Origin: Longispora albida DSM 44784
GTDB taxonomy: Bacteria > Actinomycetota > Actinomycetes > Mycobacteriales > Micromonosporaceae
NCBI RefSeq assembly: GCF_000379825.1
Contig: NZ_KB903835.1
Location: forward strand, 246,216-310,215
DNA length: 64,000 nt
Reading direction: 5' to 3'
A program made the translations under genes and the position numbers. A model generated the notes under the pieces. The model ran no database searches. It was not told the origin of the DNA and was given only the letters and a program-made list of their open reading frames with translations. This document shows positions 44,143-53,427 of this stretch, piece by piece (position 1 is the stretch's first letter; each line of letters opens with the position of its first letter).

Positions 44143-44615
44143 TCGCCGTCACCTGGCCGCGGCACGGGGCCGAAGTCTCCGTCGAGCGGCCGGGTGAGGA
44201 TCGCGAGGAGTTCAGGATCCGCGTACACCTCTGCCGTGTGCCGCCACTGGGTGAGCAGGACAGAAATGGGAGCGACGTTGTTGATCGACGCGGCGGCCTC
44301 CGCAGTGTCGACGAACTCGGCCGCGAACTCCGACTTGTCGTCGTCAGGCAGGAACCGTACCCAGTGCAGGACATCGGGCAGCACCCGAGCCACCACTTCG
44401 GCTCCCCCTTTTTCCCTGATCACGGCCGCGAGCAGACGGGCAGTCAGATCGACGACCTCGCCCTCCTGGTCAGCGCGCTCTGCCGACATCAGCACCAGGT
44501 CGAAGGCGTCGCGGCGGCGGAGCTTGAGGGCGCGCCGCCCGGCCAGCCGCCCGGTTGTCCGGACTGGCTGCTGGATGAGTTCAGTGAACGGGACTTCTTC
44601 CAGCGGGCTGCTCAT
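44139..44615 (-). CDS. Probable Phd/YefM-like antitoxin with long C-terminal extension
   Basis: A 158-residue protein. Residues 1-50 (EVPFTELIQQPVRTTGRLAG then ALKLRRRDAFDLVLMSAER) resemble the strand-helix-strand DNA-binding fold of Phd-type antitoxins. The C-terminal 100 residues are helical and acidic, a possible toxin-neutralising part longer than usual. ATG 44615; it is translated just before the toxin-like gene with a four-base overlap. Confidence 0.55.
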   Translation of the reverse strand: MSSPLEEVPFTELIQQPVRTTGRLAGRRALKLRRRDAFDLVLMSAERADQEGEVVDLTARLLAAVIREKGGAEVVARVLPDVLHWVRFLPDDDKSEFAAEFVDTAEAAASINNVAPISVLLTQWRHTAEVYADPELLAILTRPLDGDFGPVPRPGDGE

Positions 44616-44655
44616 GACCTCAAAGGTACCTCAAAGGTCTTCTTGATCGGTACGC

Positions 44656-45447
44656 CTAAGGCTTCTTCGTCGGGGTGGCTGAGGCGCCCACGGCGGCGAG
44701 TTGCATCGGGTTCGTGCCGGTCAGCGGGCCCGGGGCCGGGACGCTGGCCGGGGGTGGGGCCGGGGTGCCAGCGAGGACCAGGGTGCCGGTGCCGATCCGG
44801 GCGCCGGTCAGGGTTCCGGAGTCGGAGTAGCAGTAGACGCCCGGGTCGACGGGCGCGCCGACCGAGGCTGAGGTCGACTCGACGGAGAAACACGCGCCGG
44901 TGCTGCCAGCGAGCTGCTGCGTCGCGGAGACGGACAGCGCGGACGTCGGCTTGGTGAGCGGGGGCAGCCAGTCGGTGAAGAGGTGCTGGATGCGCGGGTC
45001 GTACTTGGCCGGCAGCGGCGACGGCAGCTTCGCGCACGTGACGGGCAGCGTGGACGGCGCGGCTGTCGCGCCCGGCGTCGCGGAACCAGTCGGCGCCGGT
45101 GCCGGGGCTGCCCCGCACTGGTACACGCCGTCCTTCAGCCCGAGCATCGAGATGTTCGCGGCTCCGCCCAGCGCTCCGCCGGGGATGTCGACGCGCCACG
45201 TGCCGTCGGCGCCGAGGCTCACCGACACCGTCCGGGCGGTCCCGCTTCTCGGCGTGTACGTGTAGTTCGCCGTGTACTTCGCGTCGAGCGCGGCGGCGGC
45301 CAGCCCGCCCAGCCGGGCCCGTGGCTCCTGCGACGGCGCGGGCTTGGTACCGGTGGCCGTCGGTTTGGCCTGCGGTGGTGTCCCCGAGCACGCCGCGAGC
45401 AGTGCGGCGGCGGTACCGAGCAGGACAAGGGTGCTGGCAGCGCGCAT
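44656..45447 (-). CDS. Secreted lipoprotein, unknown function
   Basis: A 263-residue protein with a lipoprotein signal (STLVLLGTAAALLAAC, Cys near 20). A Pro/Thr/Ala linker leads to a beta-rich domain (ALDAKYTANYTYTPRSGTAR, TWRVDIPGGAL, GVYQC, ACFSVES, GVYCYSDSGTLT). Four extracytoplasmic cysteines could form disulfides. The C-terminus is proline-rich. I do not recognise a named family. CACAAT lies six bases before the ATG, a possible leaderless start. It is divergent from lysC. Confidence 0.65.
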   Translation of the reverse strand: MRAASTLVLLGTAAALLAACSGTPPQAKPTATGTKPAPSQEPRARLGGLAAAALDAKYTANYTYTPRSGTARTVSVSLGADGTWRVDIPGGALGGAANISMLGLKDGVYQCGAAPAPAPTGSATPGATAAPSTLPVTCAKLPSPLPAKYDPRIQHLFTDWLPPLTKPTSALSVSATQQLAGSTGACFSVESTSASVGAPVDPGVYCYSDSGTLTGARIGTGTLVLAGTPAPPPASVPAPGPLTGTNPMQLAAVGASATPTKKP

Positions 45448-45552
45448 CCGATGATTGTGCCCGATTCCACAGCCACACTCTGGGACGCGTTCTCTGGCCA
45501 CATCGCGCTCACCGGTACGCTGCTGGTCAGGATCTTCGGTTAGGAGCCATCA

Positions 45553-46818
45553 GTGGCACTCATCGTGCAGAAGTATGGCGGTTCCTCGGTCGCGAACGCC
45601 GAGCGGATCAAGCGGGTCGCGGAGCGGATCGTCGCCACTCGCAAGGCAGGCCACGACGTCGTCGTGGTGGTTTCCGCGATGGGCGACACGACGGACGAAC
45701 TGCTCGACCTGGCCAACCAGGTCAGCCCGCTGCCCGCGGGTCGTGAGCTGGACATGCTGCTCACCGCCGGCGAGCGGATCTCGATGGCCCTGCTGGCTAT
45801 GGCGATCCACAACCTGGGCTACGAGGCGAAGTCCTACACGGGCTCGCAGGCCGGCGTGATCACGACTTCGGCGCACGGCAAGGCCCGGATCATCGACGTG
45901 ACGCCCGGACGGCTCCAGGCAGCCGTCGACGAGGGCGCCGTGGTGATCGTGGCCGGCTTCCAGGGCGTGTCACAGGACACCAAGGACATCACCACCCTCG
46001 GGCGTGGCGGCTCCGACACGACAGCCGTCGCGCTGGCCGCAGCCCTGCGCGCAGACGTGTGTGAGATCTACACGGACGTGGACGGCGTGTTCAGCGCCGA
46101 CCCGCGGATCGTGCCGGACGCGCGGAAGCTCGACCGGATCACGTACGAGGAAATGCTGGAGATGGCGGCGACGGGCGCGAAGGTGCTGATGCTGCGCTGC
46201 GTGGAGTACGCCCGGCGGTTCAACCTGCCGATCCACGTCCGCTCGTCGTACTCGAACAAGCCCGGCACGATCGTCGCCGGGTCAATGGAGGATCTTCCCG
46301 TGGAGCAGGCACTCATCAGCGGCGTCGCGCACGACCGCAGCGAAGCCAAGATCACGATTGTCGGCGCGCCGGACGAGCCGGGCACCTCGGCCGCGATCTT
46401 CCGCGCGGTGGCCGACGCCGAGATGAACATCGACATGATCGTCCAGAACAACTCCACGGAGGGCACCGGGCGGACGGACATCTCGTTCACCCTGCCGAAG
46501 GACGACGGCCCGGCCGCGATGGCCGCCCTCCAGCGGATCCAGGAGAAGGTCGGCTTCAAGGGCCTGCTCTACGACGACCACGTCGGCAAGGTCTCCCTGG
46601 TCGGCGCCGGCATGCGCTCGCACCCGGGTGTCACGGCGATCTTCTGCGAGGCCCTGGCCAGCGCCGGGGTCAACATCGAGATCATCTCCACCTCGGAGAT
46701 CCGGATCTCGGTGGTCTGCCGGGACACCGATCTCGACGCCGCGGTCCGCGCGATCCACGAGGCTTTCGAGCTCGGCGGCGAGGAAGAGGCGGTCGTCTAC
46801 GCCGGGACTGGCCGGTAA
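45553..46818 (+). CDS. lysC: Aspartate kinase
   Basis: A 421-residue aspartokinase, first enzyme of the lysine/threonine/methionine/DAP pathway. [16 protein letters not shown] binds ATP/aspartate at the N-terminus; [19 protein letters not shown] and [14 protein letters not shown] complete the kinase fold. Two ACT domains (about 265-420) bind the feedback effectors: [14 protein letters not shown] and [19 protein letters not shown] lies upstream of GTG 45553. It is followed by asd, the conserved operon order. Confidence 0.96.
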   Translation: MALIVQKYGGSSVANAERIKRVAERIVATRKAGHDVVVVVSAMGDTTDELLDLANQVSPLPAGRELDMLLTAGERISMALLAMAIHNLGYEAKSYTGSQAGVITTSAHGKARIIDVTPGRLQAAVDEGAVVIVAGFQGVSQDTKDITTLGRGGSDTTAVALAAALRADVCEIYTDVDGVFSADPRIVPDARKLDRITYEEMLEMAATGAKVLMLRCVEYARRFNLPIHVRSSYSNKPGTIVAGSMEDLPVEQALISGVAHDRSEAKITIVGAPDEPGTSAAIFRAVADAEMNIDMIVQNNSTEGTGRTDISFTLPKDDGPAAMAALQRIQEKVGFKGLLYDDHVGKVSLVGAGMRSHPGVTAIFCEALASAGVNIEIISTSEIRISVVCRDTDLDAAVRAIHEAFELGGEEEAVVYAGTGR

Positions 46819-46829
46819 CAAGCGCTCGG

Positions 46830-46873
46830 CCGATTGCATCAGTACCGCCATCCAGTGGTATTGATGCAATCGG
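46830..46873. repeat. Inverted repeat between lysC and asd
   Basis: Arms 46830-46848 and 46855-46873 pair over 19 bases with two mismatches and a 6-base loop. The sequence (core GATTGCATCA) is richer in A and T than anything around it and has no T-run. It may act as an attenuator, a message-stabilising hairpin or an operator. Confidence 0.6.
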
Positions 46874-46921
46874 TGCGTCCGGCTGACCAGCCAAACCCTT
46901 CGGCGTTAGAGGTGAATCAAC

Positions 46922-47983
46922 ATGGGCAAGCTCCCCACGCTGGCCGTGGTCGGCGCTACCGGCGCCGTCGGTACCGTGATGCTGGAGCTGCTGAGCAGCC
47001 GTAAGAACGTCTGGGGTGAGATCAGGCTGGTGGCCTCGCCCCGGTCGGCCGGGCGCAAGCTGAGCTGCCGTGGCGAGCAGGTCGAGGTGCTGCCGCTGTC
47101 GGCGGAGGTCTTCGACGGGGTCGACGTCGCGATGTTCGACGTGCCGGACGAGGTCTCGCGCGAGTGGGCGCCGATCGCCGTGTCCAAGGGCGCGATCGCC
47201 GTGGACAACTCCGGGGCGTTCCGGATGGATCCCGACGTGCCGCTGGTCGTGCCGGAGATCAACCCCGACCACGTCCGGAACAGGCCGCGCGGCATCATCG
47301 CCAACGCCAACTGCACGACGCTTGCCATGATCATCGCCGTGGCCCCGCTCCACCGCGAGTTCGGGCTCCGGGAGCTGATGATCTCCTCGTACCAGGCTGC
47401 CTCCGGCGCGGGCCAGTCCGGTGTGGACACCCTGCACGACCAGCTCGCGAAGCTGGCCGGCGACCGCTCCGCCGGTACGCGGACCGGGGACGTCCGCCAG
47501 GCGATCGGCGAGGACCTCGGCCCCTTCCCTGCCCCGCTCGCCCTGAACGTCGTGCCGTGGACGGGCTCGCTCCGCGACGCCGGCTGGTCGAGCGAGGAAC
47601 TCAAGCTCCGCAACGAGTCCCGCAAGATCCTGGGCCTGCCGGACCTGAAGGTGTCGGCGACCTGTGTCCGGGTACCGGTGATCACCGGCCACTCCGCTGT
47701 CGTGCACGCCATCTTCGGGTCCGAAGTGGAGGCTGGTAAGGCGCGCGAGGTGCTGGAGGCCGCACCGGGCGTCGTGGTCGTCGACGATCCGGCCGCCGGT
47801 GAGTTCCCGACGCCGACCGACGCGGTGGGCACCGACCCGACCTGGGTCGGCCGGATCCGCCGTTCGCTGGACGACCCGCGCGCCCTGGACTTCTTCCTGG
47901 TCGGCGACAATCTCCGCAAGGGCGCTGCCCTGAACACCGCCCAGATCGCTGAGCTGCTGTCGGCGGAGCTGTCGGCCCGCTAG
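46922..47983 (+). CDS. asd: Aspartate-semialdehyde dehydrogenase
   Basis: A 353-residue enzyme reducing aspartyl phosphate to aspartate semialdehyde with NADPH. AVVGATGAVGTVMLELL is the Rossmann loop, the catalytic Cys is in IIANANCTTLAMI (near 134), the substrate-binding region in SSYQAASGAGQSG and the catalytic His in PVITGHSAVVHAIF. AGAGGTGA precedes the ATG. It uses the product of lysC; the 103-base gap holds the inverted repeat described separately. Confidence 0.96.
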   Translation: MGKLPTLAVVGATGAVGTVMLELLSSRKNVWGEIRLVASPRSAGRKLSCRGEQVEVLPLSAEVFDGVDVAMFDVPDEVSREWAPIAVSKGAIAVDNSGAFRMDPDVPLVVPEINPDHVRNRPRGIIANANCTTLAMIIAVAPLHREFGLRELMISSYQAASGAGQSGVDTLHDQLAKLAGDRSAGTRTGDVRQAIGEDLGPFPAPLALNVVPWTGSLRDAGWSSEELKLRNESRKILGLPDLKVSATCVRVPVITGHSAVVHAIFGSEVEAGKAREVLEAAPGVVVVDDPAAGEFPTPTDAVGTDPTWVGRIRRSLDDPRALDFFLVGDNLRKGAALNTAQIAELLSAELSAR

Positions 47984-47997
47984 GAGTCACGCACGTA

Positions 47998-48037
47998 CAC
48001 CGGACGCCGCCTCGTTCTTCTGACGCGGCGTCCGGTG
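47998..48037. terminator. Bidirectional terminator after asd
   Basis: A perfect 13-base-pair stem (47998-48010 with 48025-48037), loop 14 bases, between the stop of asd and the convergent stop of the first propeller gene. It can serve both. Confidence 0.8.
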
Positions 48038-48047
48038 CGTTCTCAGG

Positions 48048-49232
48048 TCAGAGGACTGCCCGGATGCCCGTGGTGCTGGCCGGTGTCCAACGCGTCCACG
48101 GGCCGGTGTAGGTGCCCTGGGCCGTGGGCGTGAGCGTGGTCAGAACCGCCTTGCCGTTGCCGTAGTTGTAGTAGACGCCCAGCTCGTCCAGCCCCGGGGC
48201 GGCCGAGGTGAAGCGGCCGGACGTGAGGAACTGGGTGCCGCTGCCCCAGGCCGGGTTGTCCCAGAGCACGGACGGTCCGGCGAATCCGCCGGACTTTGGG
48301 GCCAGCACGAAGGTCGCGACGTGCCCGTTGCCGTAGTCATAGAACAGGGCCAGGTCGTCGACGGAGTCCTTCGTGAAGTGGCCGGCTGTCATGAACCTGG
48401 TCCCAGTGCCCCAGCGGGGCGCGTCCCACACCTTTCCCCAGGTGTAGATCCCGCTTTTCTTGGTCCAGCTCAGCGGCCAGACCGCTACGTGGCCGTTGCC
48501 GTAGTCGTAGAGAAGAGCGATGTTGCCGCTCGTGGCATTGGTGGGGGTGTCCCGGAAGTCGCCGCCGACCACGGCCCTCGTTCCCGGACCCCAGTTCGGC
48601 AGGTCGTGCGGATCCATCGCGAACTTGCCGGACATGGTCACCACCAGCTTGAACAACGCGGCGTGCTGGTTGTCGTACTGGTAGAACAGCACCACGTTGT
48701 TCCCGCTCCAGTCACCGATACTGGTGGTGGCCATGAACCGGGTGCCGGTGCCCCAGTTCGGGGCCTCCCAGATCGCCACAGGATCAGCGAAGGTGTTGCC
48801 GGCGGTGAAGGCCAGGAAGTAGATGGCCGCACGGCCGCTGGGTTCCTCGTAGAAGAAGGCGAGTTCCGGGCTGGTGCCCGCGTTGTCGTAGTCGCCGCCC
48901 GTCACGAACTTGATCCGGTCCACCCACTGCGCGCCGCCCGTCCAGGCCGCCGGGACGACCGTGAAGCCGCCAGCACCGCCCAGCAGCAGATCCACCTGTA
49001 CGCCGCTCGCGGATGTCTTCCACACCGCGACGTCGTCGAAGCTGTCGCCGTTGAAGTCGGCTTTGAACTGGCTGCCGTCCGGCTGGAACGCCGTCTGCCC
49101 CGTCAGGTTCGACGCGGCACGGGCCGGTGCGGCCGGGCTGGTCCCGGGTGTCGCGTGGGCAGTGCTCGCCGGTACCGGCGTCAGGCTCGCGACGGCGAGA
49201 GCCGCCACGGTCACGAACTTTGTCAGTCTCAT
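48048..49232 (-). CDS. Secreted six-repeat FG-GAP/VCBS-like propeller protein (paralogue 1)
   Basis: A 394-residue secreted protein; ATG 49232 starts a signal peptide (MRLTKFVTVAALAVASL). Six repeats of about 50-55 residues follow, each built as (A/S)G-x-F ... D-(L/I)-A-(L/V)-F/L-Y-(D/Q)-Y. Blade 1 is FKADFNGDSFDDVAVW, blade 3 ends VLFYQYD, blades 4 and 5 end YDYGNGHVA, blade 6 ends VYYNYGNG. Calcium-type DxNxDG sites are decayed in the middle blades. No wall anchor or enzyme domain is seen. ACGGGG lies 11 bases before the start. Confidence 0.82.
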   Translation of the reverse strand: MRLTKFVTVAALAVASLTPVPASTAHATPGTSPAAPARAASNLTGQTAFQPDGSQFKADFNGDSFDDVAVWKTSASGVQVDLLLGGAGGFTVVPAAWTGGAQWVDRIKFVTGGDYDNAGTSPELAFFYEEPSGRAAIYFLAFTAGNTFADPVAIWEAPNWGTGTRFMATTSIGDWSGNNVVLFYQYDNQHAALFKLVVTMSGKFAMDPHDLPNWGPGTRAVVGGDFRDTPTNATSGNIALLYDYGNGHVAVWPLSWTKKSGIYTWGKVWDAPRWGTGTRFMTAGHFTKDSVDDLALFYDYGNGHVATFVLAPKSGGFAGPSVLWDNPAWGSGTQFLTSGRFTSAAPGLDELGVYYNYGNGKAVLTTLTPTAQGTYTGPWTRWTPASTTGIRAVL

Positions 49233-49339
49233 CTCGATGGTCACCCCGTGTGTGATCGCGGATCGGTGGAGAGCTGGACCCGCATCGGTAGACGCTTGCT
49301 CTGCCCGAGAGGGTTGCCGGTACCAGGAAACACAATCGA

Positions 49340-49367
49340 CCGCCAGATCCGCAGCGGAATCTGGCGG
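49340..49367 (-). terminator. Terminator of propeller paralogue 2
   Basis: A 9-base-pair outer stem (49340-49348 with 49359-49367) with further inner pairing (CCGC/GCGG), just after the stop at 49388. Confidence 0.65.
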
Positions 49368-49387
49368 CCGATCATGGTAGATCCGGA

Positions 49388-51874
49388 TCAGATGCCGGAC
49401 CTCAGGATGGACATGTCGTGCGTGGACCACCGGGCAACCGGCGTGGTGTTACCGGGTGTGAGGCCCCACAGGGTGACGTTGCCACTGCCGTAGTTGTAGA
49501 CCAGGCCGAGCTCGGAACGCCCGTCCTTGGCGGTGTAGCGGCCCGCCGTGAGGAACGCCGTGTCCCAGCCCCACTGTGGCCACGACGCCAGCGTCTCCAG
49601 GGTGCTGACCGGGTTGGTGCCGGAGGTCAGGCTGAACGAGGCGGCGGCACCGTTTCCGTAGTCGTAGAACAGCGCCAGGTCGGCCTTCTTGTCGCCGGTG
49701 AAGTCGCCGGCCTGCACGAACAACGTGCCCGGTCCCCACTGCTCAGAGCCCCAGGGGGTGACCAGCCCGCCAAGCTCGCCGCTGGCGTTCGCTGTCATGG
49801 TGAACACGGCGACGGTGCTGGACGTGTACTCGTAGAACATCGCCAGGTCGGCGCGCCCGTCGCCTGTGTAGTCCCCGGCGGCCATGAACGTCGTGCCGCC
49901 GCCCCAGAACGGGGCCCGCAACTGGGACCGCAGCCCGCCGAGCGAGCCGTCGGCGTTGCCCTGGAGCGTGAAGAGCCCGACATCGGTGGTGCTGTACTGG
50001 TAGAACATGGCCAGGTCCGTCCGGCCGTCCCCGTTGAAGTCGCCGGCGGAGACGTGCCGGGTGTCGACGCCCCAGTTCGGGGCCTCCCACCGCAGCACGG
50101 CCTCACCGAACGTGCCCTTGGCCGTGTCGAAGGTGAGCGTGTAGAACGCGACGTATCCGGTCAGCTGCTGGAAGAAGATGCCCAGCTCCGCGCGCCCGTC
50201 GCCGTTGAAGTCACCGGCCGTCAGGTGCCTGATCCGGCTGTGCCACTGCGAGGGGCCCGTCCAGGTCACCTGGTCAGGGGCGAATCCGCCGGCGCCGCCC
50301 TGGAGCAGCCGGAAGCGGAACGCGAACGAGGTCTCCTCCAGCAGGGCGACGTCGTCGTACCCGTCGCCGTTGAAGTCGGCCCTCGCCTGCCCGCCGTCCT
50401 TCTTGATCGCGGGCCGCAGGTAGAGGTCGAGCGCCGGAGCCGAGAATAGCCCCGACGTCCCGCCGGACACCTCGGGGTGATCGGCGAGCTTGACTTCCAC
50501 CGTGGGCCGGTACGCGTCCGGGCGCTGGTACCGGTGGGTCTCCGGGCTCAGCTGGCCGCTGAACGGGCCGTTGCCGGCGGGCAGGTCGATGTTCCGGACG
50601 GTCGAGGTGCCGTCGCCCCAGGTGTACGTGACGACGAGCCGGGTGGCCGGCCACGCCAGGTCATAGTGGACGTCCTTCCACAGTGCCGTCATGCCGTCCG
50701 CCGAGCCGTTGTAGCCGATCTGGCCGCCGGAGACGGACAGCTGCGGGCGGCGCTCGTAGGCGCCCCGGTCGTGGTACGGCGCCTGCCCGGCCTTGCCCGG
50801 GTACTGGACGCGCTTGCCGCCCAGCACATCGGTGCCGAGCTGGCCGGGCGCGCCGCTGTCCGCCGAGTCGATCAGCTCGGCCGGCAGCGCGGACTGGCTA
50901 CGGTCCCTGTCGGCCGGGCTGTTCTCGGTGAGGTCGGCCGTACCCTGACCGGTCGCCGCCTGGAAAGCGGTGACGGTCGGGTAGTTGGTGCCTGCCCACC
51001 GGTACAACGTCGGAGGGTTGCTCACAGTGCCGAAGGCGCTGTAGCTGGCCTTGGTGCCAGCCGTGCTGTCGCTCTCGACCTCGATCGAAGGCTTGGTGAG
51101 GTCGTAGGGCACCTGCACGGGCGAGTAGGGGTACTTCGGCGGGAAGTAGTTGTTGGTGATCCGGGTGTTCGCGGCAGACCCCTTCACCGCGATGCCGGCG
51201 TGGTTCCGCGAGATGGTGTTGCTGGTGATGGTGGTGTTCTGAGCGCCGTCGACGAGGATGATCGGCTGGGTGCTCTGCCACATCGAGGTCATGAGGTTGG
51301 TCGAGAGGGTGATGTCGCTGGCCCCCGCGCCAGCCTTGACCGGGTTGGTGATCTCGGTCCGCGAGACGGTGACCTTGCTGGCCCCGGTCAGGTCGAGAGC
51401 CGCGTTGATCTTGCCGGAATCGAAGTGGATCGAGCTGGTGCCGGCCAGGCGGAGCGTCTGGGCCGGCTCGTTGTAGGCCAGCGAGACGGCGAGGCCGCTG
51501 ATCCGCACGTCGTGCAGCCCCGGCGCCAGGCTGACCTCGTTGCCGTTCCGGAACGACACGGAGTACTGGCTCGTGTCCAGCCTCTCGAACCGGATCGGTG
51601 CGGCCGGCGTCCCCGACCGCGTGAGCCTCATGCTGCCGTAGGGAGCGGCGTTCCCGCCGCCGATCCGGACCGTCTGTCCGGGCTGGACGATGTCCGCAGC
51701 CTTCTGGATCGTGCAGAACGGCTGGCTCGCCGTGCCCGGACCGCTGTCCGAGCAGGACTGGACCCCGCTGTTGACGTAGTAGATCCCGCCGGGCGTCTCG
51801 GCCTGGGCGGCGGCCGGTGTGAGCCCGGCCCCCGCTGCGACAGCCGCCGCGAGAAGGACCCTGTGTGTTCTCAC
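49388..51874 (-). CDS. Secreted beta-helix/PKD/six-bladed propeller protein (paralogue 2)
   Basis: An 828-residue secreted protein; GTG 51874 starts a signal peptide ending AAAQA. Residues 30-370 are a right-handed parallel beta-helix (PFCTIQKAADIVQPGQTVRI, NTTITSNTISRNHAGIAVKG, closing HDRGAYE as in pectate-lyase-like proteins). Residues 400-470 are PKD-like (VVTYTWGDGTSTVRNIDLP). Residues 500-828 are six blades with intact DFNGDGRADLA motifs. The beta-helix points to carbohydrate binding or cleavage; no catalytic residues are claimed. ACGGGG lies eight bases before the start. Confidence 0.82.
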   Translation of the reverse strand: MRTHRVLLAAAVAAGAGLTPAAAQAETPGGIYYVNSGVQSCSDSGPGTASQPFCTIQKAADIVQPGQTVRIGGGNAAPYGSMRLTRSGTPAAPIRFERLDTSQYSVSFRNGNEVSLAPGLHDVRISGLAVSLAYNEPAQTLRLAGTSSIHFDSGKINAALDLTGASKVTVSRTEITNPVKAGAGASDITLSTNLMTSMWQSTQPIILVDGAQNTTITSNTISRNHAGIAVKGSAANTRITNNYFPPKYPYSPVQVPYDLTKPSIEVESDSTAGTKASYSAFGTVSNPPTLYRWAGTNYPTVTAFQAATGQGTADLTENSPADRDRSQSALPAELIDSADSGAPGQLGTDVLGGKRVQYPGKAGQAPYHDRGAYERRPQLSVSGGQIGYNGSADGMTALWKDVHYDLAWPATRLVVTYTWGDGTSTVRNIDLPAGNGPFSGQLSPETHRYQRPDAYRPTVEVKLADHPEVSGGTSGLFSAPALDLYLRPAIKKDGGQARADFNGDGYDDVALLEETSFAFRFRLLQGGAGGFAPDQVTWTGPSQWHSRIRHLTAGDFNGDGRAELGIFFQQLTGYVAFYTLTFDTAKGTFGEAVLRWEAPNWGVDTRHVSAGDFNGDGRTDLAMFYQYSTTDVGLFTLQGNADGSLGGLRSQLRAPFWGGGTTFMAAGDYTGDGRADLAMFYEYTSSTVAVFTMTANASGELGGLVTPWGSEQWGPGTLFVQAGDFTGDKKADLALFYDYGNGAAASFSLTSGTNPVSTLETLASWPQWGWDTAFLTAGRYTAKDGRSELGLVYNYGSGNVTLWGLTPGNTTPVARWSTHDMSILRSGI

Positions 51875-51998
51875 AGTGATACCCCCGTATCGATGAGTGT
51901 TGGCTTGCGGGAGCCGACGCTACGAAACGATGGTCACGGATCGATAACGCACTATCTGTCGCCTGCTGTACTCGCGGTCCATCTACCAGGGCGAATGC

Positions 51999-52042
51999 GA
52001 AACGCTTACCGCCGGGCAGGCTCCCGGCGGTAAGCGTTTCGT
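51999..52042 (-). terminator. Terminator of propeller paralogue 3
   Basis: A perfect 19-base-pair stem (51999-52017 with 52024-52042), 6-base loop, 25 to 68 bases after the stop of the gene at 52067. Confidence 0.85.
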
Positions 52043-52066
52043 CATAGGTCAGGCGCGCTGCGGGCC

Positions 52067-53251
52067 TCAGATACCCGTTTTCCCGTACTGGGCGCGGCTC
52101 GACGTCCATCGCACCCACGGCCCGTTGTAGCCGCCGGGTACCGGTGCGAGCGTCGTCATCGCCGCTGTCCCGTTGCCGTAGTTGTAGTACATACCCAGCT
52201 CGTCGCGTTCGTTCAGGGCGACGTAGTTGCCGACCGTGAGGAACTGGGTGCCGCCACCCCACGTGGGCCCGTTCCACAGCAGCGTCGGTGGGGTGTACGC
52301 CTGCCCGGTGGCGGTGAGAACGAACGCGGCGACGTGCCCGCCGCCGTAGTTGTAGAACAGCAGCAGATCGGCGACGGTGTCCCCGGCGAAGTTCCCGGCC
52401 CGCACGAACCGCGTACCCCCGCCCCACACCGGCCCGTCCCACGGCATCGCCCAGGACGTGAGGCTCAGCGCGTCCCAGTGCAGCGTCCACAGTGCTATGT
52501 GCCCGCCGCCGTAGTCGTACTGGAGAGCGATATTGCTGATGTTGGCGGAACTGGTGCCGACAGCGACCATCGCCTTAGTACCCGGGCCCCAGGACGCCAG
52601 TTCCGGACCGGCGGTCCACACGAAACCACCGCCGATATCGCTCAACAGCCGGAAGATTCCGATCCGGTTGTTGTCGTACTGGTAGAACATGACGATGTCG
52701 GCGCGGTTCTCACTGATACCGGAGAAGTATCCGGAAGCCAGGAATCGGGTACCGACGCCCCAGGACGGCGCCTCCCATTTCAGTACCGGAGCGTTGAAGG
52801 AATTGTTGCCAGTATTGAAAGTCATCGTGTAGACGGCCGAGTACCCGTCCGTCTGCTCGTAGAAGAAAGCGAGTTCGGACTTGCCGTCGCCGTTGTAGTC
52901 GCCCGCCGTCACGTGCTTGACGCGGTTCAGCCACAGCGACGAGCCGGACCACGCGGTCACGAAAGCGCCCATGCCGCCGGCGCCACCCTTGCTGAGCTGG
53001 ACGAACGTGAACGCGTTCGCGACTTCCCACACAGCGATGTCGTTGAAGCCGTCGCCGTCGAAGTCGGCGTTCAGCTGACTGCCGTCCGGCTGGTACATCC
53101 CCTGGCCGGGAATGACGACGACGCATTCCTGTACCGCTCCGGCAGCGGCGGCGGCCGGGCACCTGGCTGGCCCTGACTGGGCCGGGCTTGTCAAAGACGT
53201 CAGGCTCACGGCGAAGACCGTGGCCGCGAGCGCGAGTGTGAGCGTTCTCAT
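52067..53251 (-). CDS. Secreted six-repeat propeller protein (paralogue 3)
   Basis: A 394-residue secreted protein, the same length as paralogue 1. The signal peptide is residues 1-27 (MRTLTLALAATVFAVSLTSL). Six blades: LNADFDGDGFNDIAVW, AGDYNGDGKSELAFFYEQ, RADIVMFYQYD, SNIALQYDYGGGH, AGNFAGDTVADLLLFYNYG and ERDELGMYYNYGNG. It ends VRWTSSRAQYGKTGI, the shared family tail. Paired cysteines (ARCPAAAA, QECVVVI) lie before blade 1. ACGGGG lies five bases before the ATG. The function is unknown. Confidence 0.82.
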   Translation of the reverse strand: MRTLTLALAATVFAVSLTSLTSPAQSGPARCPAAAAAGAVQECVVVIPGQGMYQPDGSQLNADFDGDGFNDIAVWEVANAFTFVQLSKGGAGGMGAFVTAWSGSSLWLNRVKHVTAGDYNGDGKSELAFFYEQTDGYSAVYTMTFNTGNNSFNAPVLKWEAPSWGVGTRFLASGYFSGISENRADIVMFYQYDNNRIGIFRLLSDIGGGFVWTAGPELASWGPGTKAMVAVGTSSANISNIALQYDYGGGHIALWTLHWDALSLTSWAMPWDGPVWGGGTRFVRAGNFAGDTVADLLLFYNYGGGHVAAFVLTATGQAYTPPTLLWNGPTWGGGTQFLTVGNYVALNERDELGMYYNYGNGTAAMTTLAPVPGGYNGPWVRWTSSRAQYGKTGI

Positions 53252-53370
53252 CAGATCCCCGTCTCATGAATCGAGCCTCGAAATCAAGCCTCCCACTGGC
53301 ACAACGGAGCAGGCGTGACCGAGACGCGGTACCGAGGCCGTGTCGCGGAGAAAGAGCCCGGGGAAACAAT

Positions 53371-53404
53371 CCGGCCCCTGTCTCCGCGCGGAGACAGGGG
53401 CCGG
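53371..53404 (-). terminator. Terminator of propeller paralogue 4
   Basis: A perfect palindrome of 34 bases (16-base-pair stem, two-base centre) ending 23 bases after the stop at 53428. Confidence 0.8.
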
Positions 53405-53427
53405 AATCGCTGACTATTGCTGGCTGG

